Source: SYIM01 sp041182885 (lineage in GTDB: Bacteria; Pseudomonadota; Gammaproteobacteria; Burkholderiales; Burkholderiaceae_E). From it: a stretch of DNA of 25,245 bases. Under the pieces are notes generated by a model. That model searched no databases and was not told the DNA's origin. It saw nothing but the letters and a program-made list of their open reading frames with translations. Shown piece after piece: positions 1-7,193 of this stretch. The translations under genes were made by a program, and so were the position numbers. Location of the stretch: NCBI GenBank assembly GCA_049423065.1, contig JBMSQB010000070.1, forward strand, positions 1-25,245, given 5' to 3'. Every line of letters begins with the position of its first letter. The stretch's first letter is position 1.

Positions 1-54
1 ACTCGCGACCTCAACCTTGGCAAGGTTGCGCTCTACCAACTGAGCTACTCCCGC
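1..54 (-). tRNA. tRNA-Gly (GCC), 3' part cut off by window edge
   Basis: Read on the minus strand from position 54, the sequence begins GCGGGAGTAGCTCAGTTGG, a tRNA 5' acceptor strand and D arm. A 5-bp anticodon stem CAACC/GGTTG follows, enclosing the loop TTGCCAA, so the anticodon is GCC and the tRNA reads glycine codons GGC and GGU. The variable region and the first bases of the T arm are present, but the T loop and 3' acceptor strand lie outside the window. The position just downstream of pgsA matches the uvrC-pgsA-glyW order known from Enterobacteria. Further tRNA genes may follow outside the window. Confidence 0.95.
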
Positions 55-66
55 GGACAGCCCGGC

Positions 67-95
67 AATATAGCCACTCAAAGGCCAGGTGTCAA
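67..95 (-). promoter_or_regulatory. Sigma-70 promoter of the tRNA-Gly gene
   Basis: The minus strand has a perfect -35 TTGACA (95 to 90), a 17-bp spacer and a -10 TATATT (72 to 67), five of six matches to TATAAT. Transcription should start near position 60, leaving a leader of about six bases before the tRNA 5' end at 54. The stretch after the -10 is GCCGGGC, a GC-rich discriminator of the kind seen at stable-RNA promoters under stringent control. This is the best sigma-70 match I found in the window. Confidence 0.75.
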
Positions 96-114
96 ACGAG
101 GAACCTGATCCGGC

Positions 115-678
115 TCACCGCGCGCCGTTGAGATAAGGCCAGGCGCGTCTCAGGTAATACACCATCGACCAGACCGTGAGCACGGATGCGAGATAGATCA
201 GCCAGGTGCCAACGATTCGCGTATCGAGGAGTCCGAAGAGCGTGCCGTGAAAAAGCAGCATCGGAATCGCCACGAGCTGGGCGATGGTCTTCAGCTTGCC
301 GATGGAATGCACCGCCACGCTCGCACTCGCGCCCATCTGAGCCATCCATTCGCGAAGCGCCGAGATGGTAATTTCACGCCCGATGATGATCGCGGCCACG
401 AGCGCATCGACCCGATCCAGATGCACCAGCACCACCAGCGCCGTGCACACAATGAGCTTGTCGGCCACCGGATCCAGAAATGCGCCAAACGCCGAGGTTT
501 GCGCCATCTTTCGGGCAAGCCAGCCGTCCAGCCAATCAGTCAGCGCAGCACCCACGAAAAGCACTGTGGCGATGACATCACGGGCAGCGGGCGACACCGG
601 CAGATAGAACACGCCCACCAGAAGGGGAATGGCCAACACACGTAGCCAGGTGAGCAGGTTCGGGAGGTTTGAGAACAT
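115..678 (-). CDS. pgsA: CDP-diacylglycerol--glycerol-3-phosphate 3-phosphatidyltransferase
   Basis: The 187-residue protein makes phosphatidylglycerol phosphate from CDP-diacylglycerol and glycerol-3-phosphate, the committed step to phosphatidylglycerol and cardiolipin in the inner membrane. The CDP-alcohol phosphotransferase signature is visible near residues 45-70: DWLDGWLAR followed by FGAFLDPVADK, which supplies the conserved aspartates. Several hydrophobic segments fit a polytopic membrane enzyme. The start MFSNLPNLLTWLR matches the usual family N-terminus. Upstream in-frame extension would only run back into the uvrC 3' end, so I reject it. It lies 52 bp after uvrC and just before the tRNA-Gly gene, the order known from E. 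coli. No clear Shine-Dalgarno sequence precedes this ATG. Confidence 0.95.
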   Translation of the reverse strand: MFSNLPNLLTWLRVLAIPLLVGVFYLPVSPAARDVIATVLFVGAALTDWLDGWLARKMAQTSAFGAFLDPVADKLIVCTALVVLVHLDRVDALVAAIIIGREITISALREWMAQMGASASVAVHSIGKLKTIAQLVAIPMLLFHGTLFGLLDTRIVGTWLIYLASVLTVWSMVYYLRRAWPYLNGAR

Positions 679-690
679 GAGTGAAGAAAG

Positions 691-717
691 ACGCCGACAG
701 ACTGGGTACGCCGACAG
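691..717. repeat. Two 10-bp direct repeats upstream of pgsA
   Basis: The sequence ACGCCGACAG occurs at 691-700 and again, without mismatch, at 708-717, giving a period of 17 bp. Both copies lie in the 52-bp gap between the uvrC stop and the pgsA start, ending 13 bp upstream of the pgsA ATG. They could be binding sites for a regulator or a small duplication. The function is unknown. Confidence 0.6.
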
Positions 718-730
718 CACTAGCCACGGG

Positions 731-2578
731 TCAATGCAGCCGACGATAAATTTCCTCGGCAAGCGCTCTTGATATGCCGTCGACCCCGGCCAGGTCCTCG
801 ACGCTGGCCGCCATGATGCCACGCAAGCCACCAAATCGGGCGAGGAGACGCTGCCGACGTTTCGCGCCGACCCCCTCGATTTCATCCAGACTTGTTCCTT
901 GCCTCGCGCGGGCACGCCGGGCACGCATGCCCGTGATGGCAAACCGGTGCGCCTCGTCGCGGATTCGGGCGACCAGCATCAGCGCCTGCGATTCGGGCCC
1001 AGGCGCAAGCGTGGATCGGCCGTCGGCAAACACCAGCTTCTCCAAGCCCACCTTTCTTCCCTCCCCCTTCGCCACGCCCACCAGCAACGACCGGTCAAGC
1101 CCCAGTTCATCAAACACTTCGCAGGCCACCCCCAGCTGCGCGGCACCGCCATCGACCAGCACCACATCCGGCAGCTTGCCGGTCACTGCACGATAGCGCC
1201 TTGACAGCACTTCGCGCATGGCGGCCGGATCATCGCCCGGCGCTGCCGACTCGATATTGAACCGCCGATACTGAGACGGCTGCATGGCGTGCGACTCAAA
1301 CACCACGCAAGACGCCTGGGTTGCCTCACCCATGGTGTGGCTGATATCAAAGCACTCGATCCGCAGCCCCTCCAGGTCGGACCCGTCGTCGATCCCGAGA
1401 AGGGTTGCCAGTTCGCGGGTTCGTCCCCGCTGCGAGCCCTCTTCGGCCGCGCGCTGGGCAATGGCGAGGCGGCCATTTGATACCGCCTGTTCCAGCCATC
1501 GTCGCCGCTGCTCGTGAGGCTGACGAAGCCACTGCACCGTTTGCCCTGCCCGCTCCTGCAGCCACGCCTGCATCACCTCATCGGGCGCAGGCTGGTTGGC
1601 AATGATGATCGCCGGAACCGGCAAGGCGTCGTAATGCTGAAGCAGAAATGCGCTCAGCACCTCGGCCTGGAAAAGCTCGTCACCGACCTCGGCAGCACGC
1701 AGTTCCGGGAAAAAAGCCCGATCACCAAGATGCCGACCGCCCCGCACCATCGCAAGGTTCACGCAAGCACGCCCACTTTCCACACACACGGCAATGATGT
1801 CCGCATCGGTGTCGGTCCCGGTGTCCATGGATTGCTGGCTGAGAACCCGGGAGAGCGCAGTGATCCGGTCGCGCAGCACCGCGGCCTGCTCAAATTCGAG
1901 CCGTTCGGCGGCGGCATGCATGTCACGCTCGAAGTCATCGAGCAGTTCGCGCTGACCACCTCGCAGAAAACGCACCGCCGACTCAACATCGCGGCCATAG
2001 TCTTCATCGGAGACAGCCCCGACGCACGGCGCACTGCAACGGCCGATCTGATGAAGGAGGCAAGGCCGGGTTCGGTTCGCATATACCGAGTCTTCACAAC
2101 TTCTCAGCCGAAAGACTTTCTGCAGAACCTGAATGCTCTCCTTGACCGCCCAGGCGCTGGGAAAGGGCCCGAAATAGCGGCTTGAACGCTCGAGCACGCC
2201 ACGGTAGTAGGCGATTCTTGGATGGTGATGGCCGGAGAGCTTCAGATACGGATAGCTTTTGTCGTCACGAAAAAGGATGTTGTAACGCGGCTTTCCTGAC
2301 TTGATCAGGTTGCTCTCAAGCAGCAAGGCCTCGGCCTCCGAGGCGGTGACCGTGGTGTCCACCCGAACAATGCGCTCCACCATGTGGGCAATGCGCGGGC
2401 TTGGATGATTCTTCTGGAAGTATGAGGACACCCGCTTTCGCAGGTCTCGCGCCTTGCCAACATAGAGGAGCGTTTCGCTCTCACCGATCATCCGGTAGAC
2501 GCCAGGCCGATGGGGAAGCGAGGCAACCAGCGCCCGCGCATCGAACCCCTTCTCTTCGGGCTCGCCCGACTCAGACAT
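731..2578 (-). CDS. uvrC: Excinuclease ABC subunit C
   Basis: UvrC makes the two incisions of nucleotide excision repair after UvrA and UvrB have marked the lesion. The 615-residue protein has all family domains in order. The GIY-YIG nuclease is at about 25-100 (GVYRM, then LYVGKARDLRKRV). A UVR motif for UvrB contact is near 210-240 (LEFEQAAVLRDRI). The RNase H-like 5' nuclease is at about 385-540 (IECFDISHTMGEATQASCVVF, then LPDVVLVDGG). A C-terminal helix-hairpin-helix pair includes EIEGVGAKRRQRLL. I start at the ATG of MSESGEPEEK rather than 69 bases further upstream, because the longer version would lie inside nagZ and adds no conserved sequence. The start overlaps the nagZ stop by 8 bp, which suggests translational coupling. 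Confidence 0.96.
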   Translation of the reverse strand: MSESGEPEEKGFDARALVASLPHRPGVYRMIGESETLLYVGKARDLRKRVSSYFQKNHPSPRIAHMVERIVRVDTTVTASEAEALLLESNLIKSGKPRYNILFRDDKSYPYLKLSGHHHPRIAYYRGVLERSSRYFGPFPSAWAVKESIQVLQKVFRLRSCEDSVYANRTRPCLLHQIGRCSAPCVGAVSDEDYGRDVESAVRFLRGGQRELLDDFERDMHAAAERLEFEQAAVLRDRITALSRVLSQQSMDTGTDTDADIIAVCVESGRACVNLAMVRGGRHLGDRAFFPELRAAEVGDELFQAEVLSAFLLQHYDALPVPAIIIANQPAPDEVMQAWLQERAGQTVQWLRQPHEQRRRWLEQAVSNGRLAIAQRAAEEGSQRGRTRELATLLGIDDGSDLEGLRIECFDISHTMGEATQASCVVFESHAMQPSQYRRFNIESAAPGDDPAAMREVLSRRYRAVTGKLPDVVLVDGGAAQLGVACEVFDELGLDRSLLVGVAKGEGRKVGLEKLVFADGRSTLAPGPESQALMLVARIRDEAHRFAITGMRARRARARQGTSLDEIEGVGAKRRQRLLARFGGLRGIMAASVEDLAGVDGISRALAEEIYRRLH

Positions 2579-3548
2579 GGCCACCTGGGCGCATCGCACG
2601 CCAGCGGCGCAGCCAATCGCGATTGGGACGCCAGCGCAGCCGGGCAATCAACGCATCTGCCAGATCGGGCCGGTTACAGACCAGCAGCATGTCGCAGCCG
2701 GCGCTCAGCGCCGCGCGGGCGCGGGCGTGGATATCTCCCGCCACCGCAGCGCCCTCCATGGTGAGGTCGTCGCTGAAAATGACGCCATCGAAGCCAAGCT
2801 TGCCCCGGAGGATCGTCTTTAGCCACTTGCTGGAAAACCCCGCAGGCTGTGAATCCACCGCCGGATACACCACATGAGCGGGCATGACCGACGACAGCGT
2901 TTCGCCCAGCCAGCGGTAAGGTGCGGCATCGTGCTCGATGAGGGTTGCGTGCCCGCGTTCGTCTACCGGTAGCGCCACATGCGAGTCGGCGCTTGCCCAG
3001 CCATGCCCGGGAAAGTGCTTGCCGCAGTTGGCCATGCCGGCGAGGAGCAGTCCGTGGTTGAGCGCACGCGCCAGCATCGTCACCACGCGCGGATCTGAAT
3101 GAAACGCCCGGTTACCAATCACTGCCGATCGACCGTGGTCCAGATCGAGGACCGGCGTAAAGCTGAGATCAACGCCGACTTCACGAAGTTCGCTTCCGAT
3201 CACTCGACCCAGCCGCGTGGCCTCCTGGCAGGCAGCCAGAGGATCCTTGTCCCAAAGCTGCCCCAACTCGCGCATGGGCGGCACCGTGGTGAACCCCTTC
3301 CGAAACCGCTGCACCCGGCCGCCTTCGTGGTCCACACAGATGAGCAGCGCCGGGCTTCTGAGCGCGCGAATCTCTGCGCACAGCGCCCGCACCTGATCCC
3401 GGTCAGTGAAATTCCGCGTGAACAGGATGACCCCGCCCACCATCGGGTGCACGAGACGTTCGCGCTCGGCGTCGGTCAGCGAAGTGCCTGCGACGTCAAC
3501 AACCACCGGGCCCGGGGCGCGGTCTGGAGGACTATTGGGGATGGACAT
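2571..3548 (-). CDS. nagZ: Beta-N-acetylhexosaminidase (GH3)
   Basis: NagZ is a cytoplasmic family 3 glycoside hydrolase that removes GlcNAc from anhydro-muropeptides during cell-wall recycling. The 325-residue product, close to the usual length, carries the recognition stretch CVDHEGGRVQRFR, the catalytic loop KHFPGHGWASADSH with its His acid/base candidate, and FSDDLTMEGA, whose aspartate is the expected nucleophile. The chosen ATG (MSIPNSPPDR) overlaps the acpS 3' end by 17 bp. A longer reading would extend further into acpS and is less likely. At its own end it overlaps uvrC by 8 bp. The arrangement acpS-nagZ-uvrC is typical of Betaproteobacteria and implies one transcript. Confidence 0.94.
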   Translation of the reverse strand: MSIPNSPPDRAPGPVVVDVAGTSLTDAERERLVHPMVGGVILFTRNFTDRDQVRALCAEIRALRSPALLICVDHEGGRVQRFRKGFTTVPPMRELGQLWDKDPLAACQEATRLGRVIGSELREVGVDLSFTPVLDLDHGRSAVIGNRAFHSDPRVVTMLARALNHGLLLAGMANCGKHFPGHGWASADSHVALPVDERGHATLIEHDAAPYRWLGETLSSVMPAHVVYPAVDSQPAGFSSKWLKTILRGKLGFDGVIFSDDLTMEGAAVAGDIHARARAALSAGCDMLLVCNRPDLADALIARLRWRPNRDWLRRWRAMRPGGHV

Positions 3549-3954
3549 GGGTTGAGATCTGCTCAAGGACAACGAAGGCCATGACATGGTCGGATTCGTC
3601 GGAGAGCGATACATGCGCAATGAGTTTTCGCTCTTCGAGGTAAGGCGCGAGTTCCTTCCGCGCGCGTGCGAAGGGTTTGCCCCGTCTGTCGTTCAGTATC
3701 TCGAGTGACAACAGGGTCATGGGCCCCCGCAGCCCTAGCCCCAGCGCCTTGCTGAACGCTTCCTTGGCTGCAAAGCGCTTGGCCAGATAGCGCGCCGCGT
3801 ACCCTGAACCGTGTGCACCGCGCGAACGCCGGCGCAAAAACTCGGTCAGCTCGTCGGGGCCGAGTACCCGGCGTGCGAACTTGTCACCCCAACGCTCAAG
3901 CAGATTCTCGATGCGGTGCATGGCCACGATGTCGCTGCCAATACCATAGATCAC
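3532..3954 (-). CDS. acpS: Holo-[acyl-carrier-protein] synthase
   Basis: AcpS transfers 4'-phosphopantetheine from coenzyme A to the active serine of acyl carrier protein, here that of acpP in the same window. The 140-residue protein shows IYGIGSDIVAMHRIE at the N-terminus, with the metal-binding aspartate, then RYLAKRFAAKEAFSKALG, the second family signature. LSDESDHVMAFVVLE near the end is also family-typical. It is slightly longer than the common 125-130 residues because of a basic loop (RRRSRGAHGSGY). The start codon is GTG, forming a GTGA overlap with the pdxJ stop, so re-initiation is likely. The co-transcription with pdxJ is conserved in Proteobacteria. Confidence 0.95.
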   Translation of the reverse strand: MIYGIGSDIVAMHRIENLLERWGDKFARRVLGPDELTEFLRRRSRGAHGSGYAARYLAKRFAAKEAFSKALGLGLRGPMTLLSLEILNDRRGKPFARARKELAPYLEERKLIAHVSLSDESDHVMAFVVLEQISTHVHPQ

Positions 3955-4709
3955 ACCGCGGCTCCCGCAGCCGCCTCGCGCATGAGTCGCTTCATCTCGC
4001 GAACAGCCTCGCGAATTCCGACAAACACCGAACGCGACACAATCGCATGACCAATATGGAGTTCGCGTATGCCCTGAAGCGCCGCCACCGGCTGCACATT
4101 CACATAGTTGAGCGCATGCCCCGCGTTGAACCGCATGCCAAGCGAGCGCACGAGATCACCCGCTCGACGTATGCGCGCGAGTTCATGTCGTACCGCCGCA
4201 CTTTCCGCATCCCGCCCCTGCTGGTGAAACGCATGGGCATAGGGACCGGTGTGAATCTCGCAGACCCGAGCACCAATGCGCGCCGCCGCCTCGATCTGCG
4301 GCGCCTCGGCGTCGATAAACACACTGGTCACAATGCCGGCGCCCGCCAGCCTCGCCACCACTTCACGCAGGCGCGCCTCCTGCGACGCAATATCCAGGCC
4401 CCCCTCGGTGGTGATTTCATGCCGCCCTTCGGGCACCAGCATGGCCATCTCGGGCGCGAGCGAAGCGGCAATCCCAACCATCTCGTCGGTTGCAGCCATC
4501 TCAAGATTGAGCTTGATGTGGGTGAGCTCGCGCAGCCGCCGCACGTCAGCGTCCTGAATATGACGCCGATCTTCGCGCAGATGGACCGTGATGCCATCCG
4601 CACCACCCAGATGGGCCTCCACCGCCGCCCACACTGGATCGGGTTCGTAGGTGCGCCGCGCCTGTCGGATGGTGGCAACGTGGTCGATGTTGACGCCGAG
4701 TTCAATCAT
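3951..4709 (-). CDS. pdxJ: Pyridoxine 5'-phosphate synthase
   Basis: PdxJ condenses 1-deoxy-D-xylulose 5-phosphate with 3-amino-2-oxopropyl phosphate to make pyridoxine 5'-phosphate, the ring-closing step of the DXP-dependent vitamin B6 route. The 252-residue TIM-barrel protein has IELGVNIDHVATIRQARR at the N-terminus, GADGITVHLREDRRHI near residues 36-51, LNLEMA around 68-73, and the phosphate-binding C-terminal part NAGHALNYVNV followed by ELHIGHAIVSRSVFVG. All are hallmarks of the family. Its ATG overlaps the recO stop as ATGA and its stop overlaps the acpS GTG. The recO-pdxJ-acpS order is widely conserved in Beta- and Gammaproteobacteria. Confidence 0.97.
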   Translation of the reverse strand: MIELGVNIDHVATIRQARRTYEPDPVWAAVEAHLGGADGITVHLREDRRHIQDADVRRLRELTHIKLNLEMAATDEMVGIAASLAPEMAMLVPEGRHEITTEGGLDIASQEARLREVVARLAGAGIVTSVFIDAEAPQIEAAARIGARVCEIHTGPYAHAFHQQGRDAESAAVRHELARIRRAGDLVRSLGMRFNAGHALNYVNVQPVAALQGIRELHIGHAIVSRSVFVGIREAVREMKRLMREAAAGAAV

Positions 4710-5419
4710 GGGGAGAACTTGTGAAGGTCGATGAGCACCTGCCGGGTGCGAAGCGGATGCCCCTCCAGCTGATGCGAGAGGATGGCCCGGGCGAGATATT
4801 TTGCCTCGCTGCGGCTGTCGGGCGAAGTCAGACGCCCTGCTGCCAGGTCAAGCAAGGTGCGTCCCACCACTGAAGTGTCGCTTCCCGGCTCTGCCACGAT
4901 GAACCCACTCCCGGGGTGCCACGCGTAGCGCATGCCCGCATGGATTGGCTTGCCCGTCGCATCGAGTTCGAGCTCGGGCGCATGGCCCGTCTCACGGAGC
5001 AACTGCCACTCGAAGGCGCGCAGCGTTTCCTCGAGCGGCGCACCTTCGGCAAGCGCTGCCAGCGTGGCCGAATAGGCGTCAAAGAGCGCCGGATGCGCGT
5101 CTTCCCTGGGCAGCATGCGAAGCAGCAATTCGTTGGTGTAGAACGCGCAAAGCAGTGCATCGCCTTTTGGCGGCTGCATCCCACCCAGCCATTCAGCGGT
5201 ATTGAGGGTGCGCAGTTCGCCCTGCCCTGACCACACCGCCGAGATAGGCTGAAACTGGAGCAACACCGCCCTGAGCGCTGACCCCGGTCGCTTTGCGCCC
5301 TTGGCCACCACCCCCACCCGCCCGTGGTCGCGCGTGAACAGATCAACGACGAGGCTGGTTTCCCGGTATGGCGTGGAATGGAGAACAAACGCCGTGTCGC
5401 GAACCTTACTCGTAGCCAT
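4706..5419 (-). CDS. recO: DNA repair protein RecO
   Basis: RecO works with RecR, and RecF where present, to load RecA onto SSB-coated single-stranded DNA at gaps. The 237-residue product has the N-terminal OB-fold pattern FVLHSTPYRETSLVVDLFTRDHGRVGVVAKGAKRP, split here only for naming, and a helical C-terminal domain with the family-typical TNELLLRML and FEWQLLRETGHAPEL. The length matches other proteobacterial RecO proteins. I see no cysteine pairs for a zinc site, as in most Proteobacteria. The ATG lies 14 bp inside the era 3' end and the stop forms ATGA with pdxJ, so it is translationally coupled on both sides. Confidence 0.93.
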   Translation of the reverse strand: MATSKVRDTAFVLHSTPYRETSLVVDLFTRDHGRVGVVAKGAKRPGSALRAVLLQFQPISAVWSGQGELRTLNTAEWLGGMQPPKGDALLCAFYTNELLLRMLPREDAHPALFDAYSATLAALAEGAPLEETLRAFEWQLLRETGHAPELELDATGKPIHAGMRYAWHPGSGFIVAEPGSDTSVVGRTLLDLAAGRLTSPDSRSEAKYLARAILSHQLEGHPLRTRQVLIDLHKFSP

Positions 5420-6284
5420 GGGCGCGAAGACTGGCCTCGGAATCGGCCCAGCCTGACTTCACTTTCACAAACAGCTCGAGATAGACCCGACACCCGAAGA
5501 GCTTTTCAAGCTCGGCGCGGGCATCGGTCGAGAGCCGCCGGATGCGCTCACCGCCGTGGCCAACCACAATACCCTTCTGGGCATCACGCTCGACCAGCAC
5601 ACTGGCAAACACCCGCCTAAGCGTGGGCAACTCCTCGAAACGCTCGATTTCCACCGTGCTCTGGTAGGGCAATTCGTCGCCCAATTGGCGAAAGAGCTTC
5701 TCGCGAATCATTTCAGCGGCGAGAAACCGCTCGCTTCGGTCGGTGAGCGCATCGGCCTCGAAGAGCGGCGGTCCCTCAGGCAACCGTTGGACGCACAGCG
5801 CGATCAGAGTATCGATTTGCCGCCCGGTGCGGGCACTGACCGGAATGATTTCATCAAAGCCATACTCGGCCTGGAGCTTTTGCACCATGGGGAGCAAACG
5901 CGACTTGTCGGGTACCTGGTCGATCTTGTTCAGGACCAGCAGCCGGGGCTGGGCTCGGCTCAGCCGGCGCGCAAACGCCTCGTCGGCTGGGGTCCAGGAC
6001 TGCGCATCGCAGACGAGGAGCGTGACGTCCGCGTCTTCAGCCACCTGCAGCGCTGTTCTGTTCAGCACCCGATTGAGCGCACCGCCCACCCGTGTCTGAA
6101 AGCCCGGACTATCCAGGAACAACAGCTGCGCGTCGTCTCGCGACAAGACGCCGACGATGCGATGTCGGGTGGTTTGCGGCCGATCCGAGGTGATGGAGAG
6201 CTTCTGCCCAACCAGTCGGTTCAACAGCGTTGACTTGCCGACGTTGGGGCGTCCAACAATCGCGACGGATCCGCAACGATGCAT
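5406..6284 (-). CDS. era: GTPase Era
   Basis: Era is an essential GTPase that binds 16S rRNA near its 3' end and checks 30S subunit maturation. The 292-residue protein has G1 GRPNVGKST at residues 11-19, a G2 region with TTRHRI, G3 as DSPG (most Era proteins have DTPG), G4 NKID and G5 SAR. The C-terminal KH domain contains GIVVGHGGERIRRLS and ends in LFVKVKSGW, the RNA-binding part. The start lies 17 bp after the rnc stop. Coupling of rnc with era is conserved and links rRNA cleavage to 30S assembly. Confidence 0.97.
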   Translation of the reverse strand: MHRCGSVAIVGRPNVGKSTLLNRLVGQKLSITSDRPQTTRHRIVGVLSRDDAQLLFLDSPGFQTRVGGALNRVLNRTALQVAEDADVTLLVCDAQSWTPADEAFARRLSRAQPRLLVLNKIDQVPDKSRLLPMVQKLQAEYGFDEIIPVSARTGRQIDTLIALCVQRLPEGPPLFEADALTDRSERFLAAEMIREKLFRQLGDELPYQSTVEIERFEELPTLRRVFASVLVERDAQKGIVVGHGGERIRRLSTDARAELEKLFGCRVYLELFVKVKSGWADSEASLRAHGYE

Positions 6285-6301
6285 CGGAAGCGACTGCGGC
6301 C

Positions 6302-7180
6302 TCAGGCGGCTTCAGCGGCCGGCCCGGCCGGCTCGCCCACCGTCTGCGGCAACGTACCGGGCACGGCGCCCAGTCCCGGCGTCGCGACAACCGGCGCCGC
6401 CACGGTCGTGGGTGGATCGGGAGCCGCCTGCCGCGTGCTGCGGGTTCTGCGCGTGCCGACCGATATAGCTTCGGCCGCATCCAGTGCCAGGCGCGCAGCC
6501 GCCTGTTCGGCCGCCCGACGACTGCCGCCGCTGCCAAGCACCTGGATGCCAAGTTTCGGTACGGAGCACTCCACCTCGAAGGTCTGGCTGTGGGCGGCCC
6601 CATGGGTTGCCACCACGGCATAGACCGGCAGCGGCAGCTTTTTGCCCTGCAGATGCTCCTGCAGCAGCGTTTTCGCGTCCTTCCCGAGTGTGCGCGGGTC
6701 AACCGACTTGAGAATGGGATCGTAGAGCGCCCGAATGACAGCCGATGCCCGGTCAAATCCGGCATCGATGAAAATGGCGCCGATCAGGGCCTCGACCGTG
6801 TCACCCAGGATGGAGGGACGCCGCATGCCGCCGCTGCGAAGTTCGCCTTCGCCAAGGAGCAGATGGCGGCTGAGGCCCAGCCGATGGGCAATATCCACGA
6901 GGGCCTGCTGCTTGACCAGGTTCGAGCGCAAGCGCGACAGGTCGCCCTCGTCAAGCTTTCCAAATCGCTCGAAAAGCAGCGACGCCATCGCGCAGTTGAG
7001 TACCGAATCGCCCAGAAACTCCAGGCGCTCGTTGTGCGGTTGACCGTAGCTGCGATGCGTGAGGGCCTGGCGAAGCAGCGTTGGCTCGCCAAAGGCATAC
7101 CCCAAGGTCTGCTCGAGTGTTTCGAGCGGTTCACTCAAGAATTCGCTCCTGGGGACCGGACTGGGCGATTCGTCGCGCAT
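6302..7180 (-). CDS. rnc: Ribonuclease III
   Basis: RNase III cleaves double-stranded RNA, including the precursor of 16S and 23S rRNA and many structured mRNAs. In the 292-residue reading, the signature NERLEFLGDS is at 50-59 with catalytic Glu and Asp, and the second acidic pair is in DTVEALIGAIF. A dsRNA-binding domain (KTLLQEHLQ to SRRAAEQAAARLAL) follows. The protein then continues for about 50 residues in a Pro/Ala/Thr-rich tail, longer than the E. coli enzyme (226 residues). I choose the ATG at 7180, 13 bp after the lepB stop, because it is preceded by GAGG at good spacing. An earlier start inside lepB is possible but has no such support. Confidence 0.95.
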   Translation of the reverse strand: MRDESPSPVPRSEFLSEPLETLEQTLGYAFGEPTLLRQALTHRSYGQPHNERLEFLGDSVLNCAMASLLFERFGKLDEGDLSRLRSNLVKQQALVDIAHRLGLSRHLLLGEGELRSGGMRRPSILGDTVEALIGAIFIDAGFDRASAVIRALYDPILKSVDPRTLGKDAKTLLQEHLQGKKLPLPVYAVVATHGAAHSQTFEVECSVPKLGIQVLGSGGSRRAAEQAAARLALDAAEAISVGTRRTRSTRQAAPDPPTTVAAPVVATPGLGAVPGTLPQTVGEPAGPAAEAA

Positions 7181-7193
7181 GCCGGCCTCGTGC

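Noticed and set aside
3813..4724. Plus-strand open frame of 303 codons opposite acpS and pdxJ
   Set aside because: Spans two real genes on the other strand and contains no recognisable protein signature.
5406..6284. Era G3 motif DSPG instead of DTPG
   Set aside because: Conservative Ser/Thr change with all other GTPase and KH motifs intact; loss of function is unlikely.
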